Positions 9,381 to 18,762 of a stretch of DNA of 64,000 bases are shown in pieces (the stretch's first letter is position 1; the number at the start of each line of letters is the position of its first letter). The notes beneath the pieces were generated by a model, which worked only from the letters and a program-made list of their open reading frames with translations, was not told where the DNA came from and ran no database searches. A program made the position numbers and the translations under genes. Source of the stretch: Bacteroidia bacterium (lineage in GTDB: Bacteria; Bacteroidota; Bacteroidia; JADZBD01); NCBI GenBank assembly GCA_020852255.1, contig JADZBD010000025.1:62001-126000 (forward strand), in the 5' to 3' direction.

Positions 9381-9941
9381 ATGCGGATACCGCTTTTCAT
9401 AGTGACAACGACGCTGTTTTTCGCCTGTTCTGCGCCGGAAGTTTCTACTCCCCCTACAGAAGATTCGGTTGTAAAAACAGACCGCCTTCCGATCCCTGAA
9501 AAAAAACCCGTTTATTCCCCGGACCTGAAAAGAGCCGTTCTTTTTGCACTTCAAAAGGGATATACGCTGCTCGATACGGACACATTCACCCTCATTCCCG
9601 AACAGGAGCATTTCAGCCTTGTACGCCCTGCGGATTATTTCGATTCTCAACAACAACTGTTCCTCCGGCAAAGCAGTTCGGCCCGCGTGCGGCTGAAAAA
9701 AAACGCCATGATTATACTTGAAGAACGAACCTTTTTGTCGTACGGCGACCTTGGTGCCGTTCAGGGAGCAATGTCGCGCAAACTGGAAGATCCGCGGCAG
9801 GAACGGTTTCTCCGGCGTCCGTTTACTTTCTGGCAGTATAAAACCGCCCTGTGTCATATCTTCACAGAAAGTGAAAATAACAGATCTGATATGGATGAAC
9901 TCTATACCGAATGGATAAGACTTCAAACGCCGGCAGAATGA
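9381..9941 (+). CDS. Small lipoprotein of unknown function
   Basis: 186 residues. The ATG at 9381 is preferred over an in-frame TTG one codon earlier. The N-terminus MRIPLFIVTTTLFFACS is a lipoprotein signal with Cys16 as the lipidated residue. The remainder is soluble and shows no family I can name; aromatic and basic residues cluster in the last 60 positions (RRPFTFWQYKTALCHIF). The stop codon overlaps the ATG of the TMTC-like gene in an ATGA arrangement, so the two are probably translationally coupled and may work together at the envelope. Confidence 0.75.
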   Translation: MRIPLFIVTTTLFFACSAPEVSTPPTEDSVVKTDRLPIPEKKPVYSPDLKRAVLFALQKGYTLLDTDTFTLIPEQEHFSLVRPADYFDSQQQLFLRQSSSARVRLKKNAMIILEERTFLSYGDLGAVQGAMSRKLEDPRQERFLRRPFTFWQYKTALCHIFTESENNRSDMDELYTEWIRLQTPAE

Positions 9942-11929
9942 AAAAGCAATCTGCCAGGGAGAAGCACCAACCTTCCGGTGCTTCATCCGCCCGGATGTCG
10001 CTCCTGAAATGGTTGCTGCCTGTTATGGCCGTTACTTTCCTTTGTTATACTTCATTGCTTTCCGATAAAAAGGAATTCACTAACTGGGACGATCCGGGCT
10101 ATGTGCTGGAGCAGCCCCTGGTAAAAGAATACAACGCGGATAAGCGGCGCATACTTTGGGATCCGTCCACCGATGTAATGCTGAATTACCACCCCATTAC
10201 GATGATGACCCTCGCCTGGAATTACAAACAGGGGTTTGACAAAAAAACCAACACGCTGGATGTAACACCTTTTGCGATTACCAACCTGATGATACACCTG
10301 GCAAACACCTTGCTTGTTTTCCTGTTTATCTGGTCGCTCACAGGAGGAAAATGGTGGGCTTCCGGGCTAACGGCGCTTCTTTTCGGAATCCATCCCATGC
10401 ATGTAGAAAGTGTAGCATGGATTTCTGAAAGAAAAGATGTGTTGTACTGTTTCTTCTTTTTACTCTCCTGTTTGGCATACCTGCGTTTTACAGAAGGCTC
10501 AAAATGGCTGTGGCTTGGCATCAGCTTTTTATTGTTCGCACTTTCCTGTCTCAGCAAAGCCATGGCGGTACCGCTCCCATTGGTTCTTATCCTCATTGAT
10601 GTTTTCCGGCAACGTCAGTTTAATTTCCGTGTGATCGCCGAGAAAATTCCTTTTCTCCTGCTGGCGCTTTGGTTTGGCTACAATGCGGTGCAGATTCAGG
10701 ACCGGGGGGCGCTTGCCGAATTTGAAGTGTTCACCCTCGGTCAGCGCATCATGTTCGCCTCCTACGGGTTTATCATGTATGTGGTCAAACTTTTTGCGCC
10801 TTTCGGGCTGAGTGCATTTTATCCGTATCCGGCTCTTGATGAACACGGAACCATTCCCGCCCTGTACTATCTCGCGCCGTTGCTCGCAAGCGCTCTTCTC
10901 ACGATTCCCCTCATCTACCTGCGAAAGAAAAACCCCGAATGGTTTCGCGTTGTTCTGCTTGGCTCTGGCTTTTATTCCCTGATGGTAGCCCTCGTCCTGC
11001 AGTTCATCAGTGTGGGGCAGGCCATAATGGCCGACCGCTATACTTATGTGCCGTACATAGGGCTTTTCTTTATTGCCGGCATGGGTTTTGAAAAGATTCT
11101 TGTTTCCCGGCGTCGTAATCTTGCGCTGGGTGCTGTTGCCGGATTTGCGCTGCTTTGCGGATGGCTAACGCACAGCAGAGTCCAGATATGGCACAACAGT
11201 GGGGTGTTATGGACAGATGTTATTGACCAATATCCTTTCCTGATTGAACAAGACGGGAATGTGGTGAAAGTAAAAAAGCGAGGATTTGAAACTGCCTATA
11301 AAAACCGCGGAAACTGGTATGCCGACCGTCAATTATACGACAGCGCTTTTGCCGATTACGATGTGCTGGCCCGTGCGGCAACCAAAGATGCCGGGGTGTG
11401 GAGTAATCTCGGTAATGTATATGCGCTAAAGGGAGATATTTCCAAGGCGCTGGATGCTTATTCAAAAGCCATTCAGTATAATCCCGGTAATCTTCAGACC
11501 TACCTCAACCGCGGCCTTACGTATTCCAACCTGGGAAGAAACGCGGAGGCTCTTGCCGACATGGAAAGCGCACTCAAGCTGTCTCCCGGTTCTGAACAGG
11601 CCTTCACACTGAAAGCGCGCAGTTTGTTGAATCTTGGTAAATATCCCGAAACCATCCGGCTTTGCGAACAACTGCTGTTGACGTTCCCTCAAAATGCGGA
11701 ACTCTACTTCTTTAAAGGTACTGCCCTGCTGAATGTATCAAAGCCTGCTGAAGGAATTACAGAAATCAACAAAGCCATTCAGTTAAATCCGGATAACGGA
11801 AGTTACCATTACAATCTGGCTTTTGGATATGTGGCAACCGGAAACAAAGAAGCCGCAAGAAATGCCGTTGCCCGTGCTGAAAAACTCGGTATTAAACCCG
11901 ATCCGGGATTTTTAGAAAAACTGAAATAG
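9938..11929 (+). CDS. TMTC-like polytopic membrane protein with C-terminal TPR repeats (putative glycosyltransferase)
   Basis: 663 residues from the ATG at 9938, which overlaps the preceding TGA. The N-terminal 400 residues contain about ten transmembrane helices. After the first helix comes TNWDDPGYV, resembling the acidic loop motif of GT-C glycosyltransferases, and later GIHPMHVESVAWISERKDVL, typical of the DUF1736/TMTC group (in animals, O-mannosyltransferases). Residues from about 455 on form at least five TPR units (VWSNLGNVYALKGDISKAL, LQTYLNRGLTYSNLGRNAEAL and others). The inferred role is transfer of a sugar from a lipid-linked donor to an exported substrate, with the TPR part binding that substrate; neither is shown by the sequence. 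Confidence 0.8.
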   Translation: MKKQSAREKHQPSGASSARMSLLKWLLPVMAVTFLCYTSLLSDKKEFTNWDDPGYVLEQPLVKEYNADKRRILWDPSTDVMLNYHPITMMTLAWNYKQGFDKKTNTLDVTPFAITNLMIHLANTLLVFLFIWSLTGGKWWASGLTALLFGIHPMHVESVAWISERKDVLYCFFFLLSCLAYLRFTEGSKWLWLGISFLLFALSCLSKAMAVPLPLVLILIDVFRQRQFNFRVIAEKIPFLLLALWFGYNAVQIQDRGALAEFEVFTLGQRIMFASYGFIMYVVKLFAPFGLSAFYPYPALDEHGTIPALYYLAPLLASALLTIPLIYLRKKNPEWFRVVLLGSGFYSLMVALVLQFISVGQAIMADRYTYVPYIGLFFIAGMGFEKILVSRRRNLALGAVAGFALLCGWLTHSRVQIWHNSGVLWTDVIDQYPFLIEQDGNVVKVKKRGFETAYKNRGNWYADRQLYDSAFADYDVLARAATKDAGVWSNLGNVYALKGDISKALDAYSKAIQYNPGNLQTYLNRGLTYSNLGRNAEALADMESALKLSPGSEQAFTLKARSLLNLGKYPETIRLCEQLLLTFPQNAELYFFKGTALLNVSKPAEGITEINKAIQLNPDNGSYHYNLAFGYVATGNKEAARNAVARAEKLGIKPDPGFLEKLK

Positions 11930-11955
11930 TAGGTAGTTGGCGGTGAGTGATAATT

Positions 11956-11975
11956 GTTGGCCGGCAATGGCTAAC
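11956..11975. terminator. Weak hairpin between convergent genes
   Basis: GTTGGCC / GGCTAAC can form a 7-bp stem with one G-T pair and a 6-base loop between the TMTC-like gene and the sprE stop codon. It is followed by TAATTCTTCTTC on the plus strand, a poor U-tract, so termination is only plausible. Confidence 0.35.
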
Positions 11976-14587
11976 TAATTCTTCTTCTTATAATTCTCTT
12001 CGAAGAAGGTGATGTATTCCAGTTTCTTCCGGCTCTTGAAAAGCCGCGCCCAATTGTCTGCCGAGATGACTGTTATTTTATAATCTTTTGGCTGAAGATC
12101 CTTGAATACTTTGAGGTCCCCGACGAGCATGGAATAATAATCCATTGCTTTTGACGCACTCTGAAAGCTCTTTACCAGTATGATCTGCGTTTCAAGATCC
12201 AGCAGGTTCGGGCTAACCCCCAGCGAGGCAAGTGAAAAGTATTCCGTATTGAAATTGGAAAGCTTTCCAGCCAGATCAGGTGCCTTTACCTTTTTATTCA
12301 TGATAAAGATGGCGCAAAAATGCTCTGCTGATGCATGGTAAATAAAATCCGGCTCAGCAGGCCGTGCGGTGTCTTTAGGTGCCACATTGGTTATACCCAC
12401 ACGTTCAATCGCGTCGAGCAGGTTCTGCGCTTTCTGCCGCACGGGATCCTTTGGATATTTTGCAATCACCCTCTGAAGTGCGTTTTTATAATCCTGTACA
12501 CTTCCGGTTCTTCCCACCGAATAGGCATTCAACAATGCGAACTTCGGCATAAATTCGCTTTTGGGATACAGCGAATCGGCCAGGTAGGCGTTACGGATTA
12601 CTTCCGCGTGCCGTCCGTTCACATAGTGATCATAGGTATCATTATAAAATTTCTCTACCTCCGACTTCTTCCCGGCATTTTCACTGGCATAATTAGGATT
12701 GGAAACCAGTTTACAGATTTCTGACTCCGCATATTTGGTACATATTTGTGACTTATACTTCTGCTGGGCACCGGTATTCTTCACGGTAAGTGCAATGCGG
12801 TAGAGCGAGTACCAGGAGGAAAGCTCATACTTGTTTCCGGGATAACGCTTGTTCAGTTCCTCGAAGGTGGAATTTGCTTTGGGAAGATCCTGAAGCTGTT
12901 CCTTGTAAATACCGCCCAGTGCATAATAGGCCTCTATAATTCTTTCGTTGGATTTCAGCTTCTGCTCTTCGCTAAAGGGAATATTTTTCAGGTAGAAATT
13001 CCTGGTTTTGTTATCGGCCAACTTCACGTCCTTTTTCACAGTATCCTGCTTGTTATTCAGCTCCGGATTCTCTACCAGAGAAGGGTCCGTCTCCTTTATG
13101 CTTCTTCTCCAGTCGTCTTCTCTTTCTCTGTTTCCCCACTTTTTCAAAAAGTCGGAAACTCCAAAGCTGAGTTGGGCGGGATTATAAAAATACCATGCGC
13201 CGGTTGTGGTGTTACCTGTCTGGTTCTGACTATTCGGATTCCACGGGGTATTGGATATATTATTCTGATTGTTGATTTTTTCCTCTTCCTTCTTCTTCTC
13301 TTCTTCTATAAGATCCGCAATGATTTTTTCTATCATTTTGGTCAGTTTTGCGGTGTCCATAGCGGAAAGCCGCAGCAGGCTGTCCTCGGTGGAAATAATC
13401 CGGATATTCTTAATAAGTGCGGTGAGCGATGTCTTTTTATTGTTGACCAGCGGATACTGGCGGTGATCCTTTGGCAGAAAACTTGCGCAGCTGTCGTAAT
13501 AAACCTGTGCGGGCACGTAATCCTGATGTGAGAAATAAATGTCGGCCAGCTTCAGGTACGACAGCCCTCTCTGCTTCGTGTTAACCATGCTGGCAGCGGC
13601 CGAAAGTTTCAGTTGCTCCATGCCCAGTGTGGTGTCACCGTCTTTCATGTTCAGCTCGGCCAGGGCATAATAAATCTGATCACGGTACTCTCTGTTTTTT
13701 TCGTCTTTCAGCATTTTAGTCAGGAGCTTCTTTACTTCCTTGCTGTCAGCGCCCGATGCTGTCATGGCCCTTTTGATACGCGCATTGAACAGCAATTCAT
13801 AAGGAGGACTCATCCTGGTACATTGCTCGTAGTAGTGCGAAGCTTTTTTGGGATTTCCGGTTTGCTCATACAACTGCCCGAGAATATAGGTGAACCGGGC
13901 CCGCTGTTTTTTCTTTTTCTCGGCCGGAATGGCCCGGATCAGGTATTCGATGGCCTTGGGATAATTCTCCATTTTCACATAATACTCCGCCCGAAGAATA
14001 TCGAACATTCCCTGGAACTTTTTAGGAAATCCTTTATCACTTTCCAGCAGGTCAATAATGCTTTGTGTGTTAATGACACTATTCTGCGCATTGTAGGTTT
14101 TGATGAGCCAGAGCAGGGCCTCGTAGCGCGAAGGGTTGTTCTTATATTGTCGTACCATGAACTCAAACACCTCTACGGCTGCGTAATAATCCCGCTTGTA
14201 AAAATGCCCCTGACCCAGTACAAGATAATTTTCATCGATCCAGCGGCAGTATTCCGTTCCCTTAATCAGCATGGAATGTTTGGCAATTACCAGAGATGTT
14301 TTGGTAATGGCCTTATCCCAGGAAGGAATGTTTGATTTGGCGGCCTTGTCGTCTGCATAACGGTAAAAAGGCAGGATCTTGTCATGATCATCAATGTGGG
14401 AACGGTCCAGTTTGTCTACTCCTTCCTTGATCGCCTCCCGGGCCCAGAAATAACCGTTATAATGAGCGGTCAGGTTATGGTACTGGCGGTTCACCCAACG
14501 GTTCTTTTTGGTGGAACAGGAGTTCACCAAAAAGAGAATAAAAAGGGCCGTAAATACGACCCGGGTGTATTTTATTGTCAGCCCCAT
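11975..14587 (-). CDS. sprE: Type IX secretion system TPR lipoprotein PorW/SprE
   Basis: 870 residues from the ATG at 14587; a GTG four codons upstream is less likely. The signal ends in VNSCSTKK, with Cys24 as lipidation site. The first 400 residues are TPR-like (HFYKRDYYAAVEVFEFMVRQYKN and similar units), then a charged Asn/Gln-rich linker (about 435-475), then further helical repeats. Length, the CSTKK start and the long TPR array match SprE of gliding flavobacteria and PorW of Porphyromonas, a periplasmic lipoprotein needed for T9SS function. It fits the window's several T9SS cargo proteins. Divergent from the LytM peptidase gene, with facing promoter elements between them. Confidence 0.8.
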   Translation of the reverse strand: MGLTIKYTRVVFTALFILFLVNSCSTKKNRWVNRQYHNLTAHYNGYFWAREAIKEGVDKLDRSHIDDHDKILPFYRYADDKAAKSNIPSWDKAITKTSLVIAKHSMLIKGTEYCRWIDENYLVLGQGHFYKRDYYAAVEVFEFMVRQYKNNPSRYEALLWLIKTYNAQNSVINTQSIIDLLESDKGFPKKFQGMFDILRAEYYVKMENYPKAIEYLIRAIPAEKKKKQRARFTYILGQLYEQTGNPKKASHYYEQCTRMSPPYELLFNARIKRAMTASGADSKEVKKLLTKMLKDEKNREYRDQIYYALAELNMKDGDTTLGMEQLKLSAAASMVNTKQRGLSYLKLADIYFSHQDYVPAQVYYDSCASFLPKDHRQYPLVNNKKTSLTALIKNIRIISTEDSLLRLSAMDTAKLTKMIEKIIADLIEEEKKKEEEKINNQNNISNTPWNPNSQNQTGNTTTGAWYFYNPAQLSFGVSDFLKKWGNREREDDWRRSIKETDPSLVENPELNNKQDTVKKDVKLADNKTRNFYLKNIPFSEEQKLKSNERIIEAYYALGGIYKEQLQDLPKANSTFEELNKRYPGNKYELSSWYSLYRIALTVKNTGAQQKYKSQICTKYAESEICKLVSNPNYASENAGKKSEVEKFYNDTYDHYVNGRHAEVIRNAYLADSLYPKSEFMPKFALLNAYSVGRTGSVQDYKNALQRVIAKYPKDPVRQKAQNLLDAIERVGITNVAPKDTARPAEPDFIYHASAEHFCAIFIMNKKVKAPDLAGKLSNFNTEYFSLASLGVSPNLLDLETQIILVKSFQSASKAMDYYSMLVGDLKVFKDLQPKDYKITVISADNWARLFKSRKKLEYITFFEENYKKKN

Positions 14588-14610
14588 AAAATCAGGCACT
14601 TACTATAACC

Positions 14611-14618
14611 CAAAGATG
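14611..14618 (-). promoter_or_regulatory. Probable -7 element for sprE (CATCTTTG on minus strand)
   Basis: Seven of eight match to TAnnTTTG on the minus strand, 23 bp before the sprE ATG at 14587. It lies back to back with the promoter-like element of the divergent LytM gene. Confidence 0.4.
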
Positions 14619-14639
14619 GGGAAAATATTTTATTTAGAC

Positions 14640-14647
14640 GATATTTG
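14640..14647 (+). promoter_or_regulatory. Probable -7 element for the LytM gene (GATATTTG)
   Basis: Seven of eight match to TAnnTTTG, 13 bp before the ATG at 14661, implying a very short leader. Confidence 0.4.
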
Positions 14648-14660
14648 CGGTTCTCTTTCC

Positions 14661-15533
14661 ATGGAAAAGAAAAAGACCAAGAAGAAACTCCGTGAGTGGG
14701 CCAGAAGCCGCTACCGGCTGGTTGTTATGAATGACAGCACGTTCGAGGAGAAGTTCTCCCTGAGGCTCACCCCGTTGGGCTTAATTATCCTCATTGGAGC
14801 CATCAGTATACTTATGACCACTCTGGTGATCAGTCTTGTTGCCTTCACCCCGCTGAGAGCATATATCCCCGGCTATGCAGAAGATGTTACCCTGAATGAA
14901 AAACTGATCCTGTTGCAGGAAAAGACCGATTCATTGTCTCTGGCGTCCAGGGAAAAGGACATTTACCTGAATAATATTCGTTTGGTTTTGAGGGGCGAAA
15001 TTCCGGCCGATACGATGATGAATCCAAAGGACACCATGATCAAATACACCGACCTTCGGGTAGTTCCGTCTGCAGAAGATTCTGCCCTGCGGAAACAGAT
15101 CGAGCAGGAAGACAAGTACTCGGTGACTGTCGGCGACGACCGTTCGAAGAACAGCATCGCCGGATTTTTCTTTTTCACCCCGGTGAAAGGCACGGTTACC
15201 GCTTCATTCAGTACGCCTGAATCGCATTTCGGAGTAGACGTTGCGGCTCCGGAGAACGAGGCAATAAAAGCCACCCTGGATGGCACGGTCATTTTTGCGG
15301 GATGGAGTAATGAAACCGGACATGTAATCCATATTCAACACAGCAATAATCTGGTTTCAATCTATAAGCACAATTCCAAGCTTTTAAAAAAGGCAGGACA
15401 ATATGTAAAAGCAGGAGAAGTAATTGCCATCATCGGCAACAGCGGGGAGTACACCAGCGGCACTCATCTGCATTTTGAGCTTTGGTATAATGGCAATGCC
15501 CTGGATCCACAGGATCATATGTTGTTCAAATGA
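14661..15533 (+). CDS. M23-family (LytM) peptidoglycan endopeptidase, membrane-anchored
   Basis: 290 residues. The ATG at 14661 is chosen because the upstream open frame overlaps the divergent sprE promoter. A basic cytoplasmic N-terminus is followed by one transmembrane helix (about 38-64), a short coiled-coil region (EKLILLQEKTDSLSLASREK) and a C-terminal LytM domain. The zinc ligands are intact: H and D in SHFGVDVA and the HxH of GTHLHFEL. It should cleave peptide crosslinks of peptidoglycan in the periplasm, in contrast to the degenerate paralogue at 27930. Its stop overlaps the dxr start (ATGA). Confidence 0.9.
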   Translation: MEKKKTKKKLREWARSRYRLVVMNDSTFEEKFSLRLTPLGLIILIGAISILMTTLVISLVAFTPLRAYIPGYAEDVTLNEKLILLQEKTDSLSLASREKDIYLNNIRLVLRGEIPADTMMNPKDTMIKYTDLRVVPSAEDSALRKQIEQEDKYSVTVGDDRSKNSIAGFFFFTPVKGTVTASFSTPESHFGVDVAAPENEAIKATLDGTVIFAGWSNETGHVIHIQHSNNLVSIYKHNSKLLKKAGQYVKAGEVIAIIGNSGEYTSGTHLHFELWYNGNALDPQDHMLFK

Positions 15534-16687
15534 GTGATTCTCCCAAACGCATAGCCATTCTCGGCTCCACCGGTTCCATCGGAACCCAGGCGCTTGAGGT
15601 GATCCGCGAACATCCGGAACACTTTTCGGCTGAAATACTGGCTGCCGGCAACAACGCCGACCTGTTAATCAAACAAGCGCTGGAATTTCAACCCAACATT
15701 GTTGTGATTGCCGGAGATGCAGCCTATAAAAAAGTGAAGGCTGCCCTCTCCTCTCACCCCATTAAAGTATACTCCGGAGAAAAGAGCATTGAAGAGGTAG
15801 TGGCTTTTGATTCGGTAGACATGGTACTGGCAGCCATCGTTGGATATGCCGGATTGTCCTCTACGCTCGCTGCTATAAAAGCCGGAAAGTCTGTTGCCCT
15901 CGCCAATAAAGAAACGCTGGTGGTGGCCGGCGGAATCATTACGGCTGAAGCAAAAGTTTCCGGCGCCGGAATCATTCCCGTTGATTCTGAGCACAGCGCC
16001 ATTTTTCAATGCCTGGCCGGAGAATGGAAAAATCCACTGGAGAAAATTATTCTTACCGCTTCCGGAGGTCCTTTCCGCGGAAAGAAAAAATCAGACCTTG
16101 AGAAAGTAACCGTGGCCGATGCCCTGAAGCATCCAAACTGGAATATGGGCAGCAAAATCACTATTGATTCTGCCTCCCTCATGAATAAAGGACTGGAAGT
16201 GATCGAGGCAAAATGGCTTTTCGGATTACGGCCGGAACAAATCGAGGTGCTGGTGCATCCGCAATCCATCATCCACAGCATGGTGCAGTTTCACGATGGA
16301 AGCATGAAGGCGCAAATGGGACTCCCGGACATGAAACTTCCCATACTGTACGCCTTCTCCTTTCCGCTACGCCTGCCATCGGCAACCCCGCGGTTAAATC
16401 TTAATCAGTTCCCCTCCCTCTCATTTGAGAATCCCGACAGCCTGACTTTCCCCTGCCTTGACCTCGCTTATGAAGCCATGCGCAAAGGCGGCAATGCCCC
16501 CTGTGTGCTCAATGCAGCAAATGAAATGGCCGTGCAGGCTTTCCTGTCGGAAAGAATTGGCTTTAACCGGATCCCGGAAATCATTTCGGAAACGTTGTAC
16601 GCTGTTTCCTATGTTCCGGAGCCTTCCTATGAAGATCTTATCCTGTCTGACAAGGAGGCCCGTAAACAAGCTTCCGCACACATTTAG
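15530..16687 (+). CDS. dxr: 1-deoxy-D-xylulose 5-phosphate reductoisomerase
   Basis: Second enzyme of the MEP isoprenoid pathway, converting DXP to MEP with NADPH. 385 residues, normal length. The N-terminus has the NADPH-binding RIAILGSTGSIGTQ; the catalytic/metal region reads VDSEHSAIFQC; substrate-binding motifs TASGGPFRG, NMGSKITIDSASLMNKGLE and VHPQSIIHSMV are all present. The start overlaps the stop of the LytM gene by 4 bp. No other MEP pathway gene is in the window. Confidence 0.97.
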   Translation: MSDSPKRIAILGSTGSIGTQALEVIREHPEHFSAEILAAGNNADLLIKQALEFQPNIVVIAGDAAYKKVKAALSSHPIKVYSGEKSIEEVVAFDSVDMVLAAIVGYAGLSSTLAAIKAGKSVALANKETLVVAGGIITAEAKVSGAGIIPVDSEHSAIFQCLAGEWKNPLEKIILTASGGPFRGKKKSDLEKVTVADALKHPNWNMGSKITIDSASLMNKGLEVIEAKWLFGLRPEQIEVLVHPQSIIHSMVQFHDGSMKAQMGLPDMKLPILYAFSFPLRLPSATPRLNLNQFPSLSFENPDSLTFPCLDLAYEAMRKGGNAPCVLNAANEMAVQAFLSERIGFNRIPEIISETLYAVSYVPEPSYEDLILSDKEARKQASAHI

Positions 16688-16696
16688 TCTTTTTTG

Positions 16697-16704
16697 TATC
16701 TTGG
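16697..16704 (+). promoter_or_regulatory. Probable -7 element (TATCTTGG)
   Basis: Seven of eight match to TAnnTTTG, 6 bp before the ATG at 16711, suggesting a nearly leaderless transcript for the phosphatase gene. Confidence 0.4.
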
Positions 16705-16710
16705 GGTTCC

Positions 16711-18726
16711 ATGCGGCTGATCCCCCTGTTCCTTTTTCTCGCCCTTAATTCTCATGCTTTAAATGTCATTGATTCCATCACAGGTGTGCGGATAGACAGC
16801 CTGAACCTCGCGCTTCAAAACGCCGGGTCGGACCGTGAACGGATGGATCTTCATAAAATGTTGCAGTACACCTGGTACAATTACAGCTACGACAGCGGTA
16901 TGGTACACTGCAAGAAAGGACTGGATCTTGCGGTGAAGCTCGGAAGCATAAAAACACAGGCATTTTTCCTGAGACGAATTGGTGTGTTTTATAACCAGAA
17001 ATACGACTACTCTTCAGCCCTGGAATACTATTTTAAAGCCCTGGACGCCTCAGAAAAAGCGGGAGTAAAAGAAGACCTCGGCTGGTGCCATAATAACATC
17101 GCCAACGTATATTCCAGTAAATATGAGATTTCGCACGTGGAAAGCGATCTGGACAAATCATTGGAACACATGACCGCCGCGGTAAATATCCTCAAAGAAA
17201 TGGAGTCGCGCGGGCCTTACGGAGCTGCGCTATCTAATCTGGGTAATAAACTGATGCAAAAAAAGGAATACGACCTGGCCATTCAGAAATTTAAAATAGC
17301 AGTAGAAATTTTTGAAACGATCAATGATGGCAACGGGAAGATGATGAATTATGAAAATCTCGGGAACGCGTATCTCTCAAAAGGAGAAATTAAAAACGAC
17401 TTTATTCTTTACTCCGAGGCCATGACCTGGTACGAAAAGGTGATCCGTGCCTCCGGCCCTAATGCTTCCGACGGCCGGTACGCGCGGGTTCTTGCACAGG
17501 TGTCGAGAATCTATATCCTGATGGGTTTTCATGAAAAGGCAAAGCAATATCTTGACAAGTCGCTTGAAATTTCCATGTCGCTGGACGACAAACATCTCCT
17601 GCGCGACGTCTACAGCAATTTTGTTCACTATTACGAACACAAAGGCGACTTTAAACAGGCCTTCTTGTTTCAGAACAAATTATTGTCCATTAAGGATTCG
17701 CTGATTTCAAGCGAAAGCATGCGCAGCATGAACCAGGCACAAGCTTTCTTTGATTCCGAAAAACTGAAGAAGCAGAATGAGATCCTCGAGAAGGATAAAA
17801 ACATTTCCAACCTGGAGCTCAAGAGAAAAAACCTGATCCTGTTCTCTACCATAGGAGGAATGATCCTCCTGGGGTTGATCGCCCTGCTTTTCATTAACCG
17901 GAGTCTCATTCGGAAAAGGGCCAACAAGCAGCTCAGCGAAGCCTTTAACACCATCACCATTCAAAATAAAAACATCACGGATTCAATCACATATGCCAAG
18001 CGCATACAGGATGCTTTTGTTACGAATGAAGAAAAATTACGGAGCATCGTTGCGGATTCCGCCGTACTCTATTTACCCTTGCACATTGTGAGTGGCGATT
18101 TTTGCTGGTCGGCCGAGGTAGACGGAAAAAAAGTGGTGGTGGTTGCGGATTGTACCGGACATGGTGTGCCCGGGGCATTCATGAGCATGATCGGTAACAC
18201 CGTATTAAAAGATACCGTGATCGGGAAAAAAATTCTCTCTCCGGCTCTGATTCTGCAATCGCTTCATGAAAGCGTGGTTTCTGCGTTGAATCAGAAAGGA
18301 GATGATCTTTCCTCCCAAGCCGATGGTATGGATGTGTCGGTATGCGTTGTTGATCCTAACAAGCAGGCGCTTCTGTTTGCCGGTGCAAACAATGGTCTGG
18401 TCTATGTTAACGGCGAAGGCGTTGAAAAGATAGACGGAGACGTATACTCGGTGGGAGGGATCTTTTCTTCCCGTACGGTAAGCTATACGGAGCACTCTAT
18501 TCCTTCAGGAGGGAAAACATTTTACCTTTTTACGGATGGCCTTGTAGATCAATTCGGAGGAAGGGAAGACAAAAAATTCTCATATGCCCGTCTGACACGA
18601 ATCATCGGCGAACAACGCGGCAGCTCCCCTGAATTTCAGCGCGACCGCATTAGGGAGGAATTTGAACAATGGATGGGTCAGGGAAGGCAAACGGACGATG
18701 TGTTATTGGTGGTTCTGAGGCCATAG
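16711..18726 (+). CDS. TPR-sensor SpoIIE/PP2C-type serine phosphatase, membrane-bound
   Basis: 671 residues. Signal sequence (MRLIPLFLFLALNSHA), a periplasmic TPR region to about residue 350 (for example WCHNNIANVYSSKYEI, ALSNLGNKLMQKKEYDLAI), a coiled coil, one transmembrane helix (about 371-390, ILFSTIGGMILLGLIALLFI) and a cytoplasmic SpoIIE domain. PP2C metal-binding motifs are present: SGDFCW, ADCTGHGVPGAFMSM, FTDGLVDQFGG and the final QTDDVLLVVL. Such proteins dephosphorylate anti-sigma-factor antagonists or similar targets, but no anti-sigma or STAS gene is adjacent, so the target is unknown. The TPR region is inferred to be the input module. Confidence 0.88.
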   Translation: MRLIPLFLFLALNSHALNVIDSITGVRIDSLNLALQNAGSDRERMDLHKMLQYTWYNYSYDSGMVHCKKGLDLAVKLGSIKTQAFFLRRIGVFYNQKYDYSSALEYYFKALDASEKAGVKEDLGWCHNNIANVYSSKYEISHVESDLDKSLEHMTAAVNILKEMESRGPYGAALSNLGNKLMQKKEYDLAIQKFKIAVEIFETINDGNGKMMNYENLGNAYLSKGEIKNDFILYSEAMTWYEKVIRASGPNASDGRYARVLAQVSRIYILMGFHEKAKQYLDKSLEISMSLDDKHLLRDVYSNFVHYYEHKGDFKQAFLFQNKLLSIKDSLISSESMRSMNQAQAFFDSEKLKKQNEILEKDKNISNLELKRKNLILFSTIGGMILLGLIALLFINRSLIRKRANKQLSEAFNTITIQNKNITDSITYAKRIQDAFVTNEEKLRSIVADSAVLYLPLHIVSGDFCWSAEVDGKKVVVVADCTGHGVPGAFMSMIGNTVLKDTVIGKKILSPALILQSLHESVVSALNQKGDDLSSQADGMDVSVCVVDPNKQALLFAGANNGLVYVNGEGVEKIDGDVYSVGGIFSSRTVSYTEHSIPSGGKTFYLFTDGLVDQFGGREDKKFSYARLTRIIGEQRGSSPEFQRDRIREEFEQWMGQGRQTDDVLLVVLRP

Positions 18727-18745
18727 TTTTTCCGCTTTGAATCCT

Positions 18746-18753
18746 TATCTTTG
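18746..18753 (+). promoter_or_regulatory. Bacteroidota -7 promoter element (TATCTTTG) for rseP
   Basis: Perfect TAnnTTTG match ending 9 bp before the ATG at 18763. It overlaps an in-frame TTG (18751) that could be miscalled as the start. Confidence 0.6.
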
Positions 18754-18762
18754 CCCTCCTTC

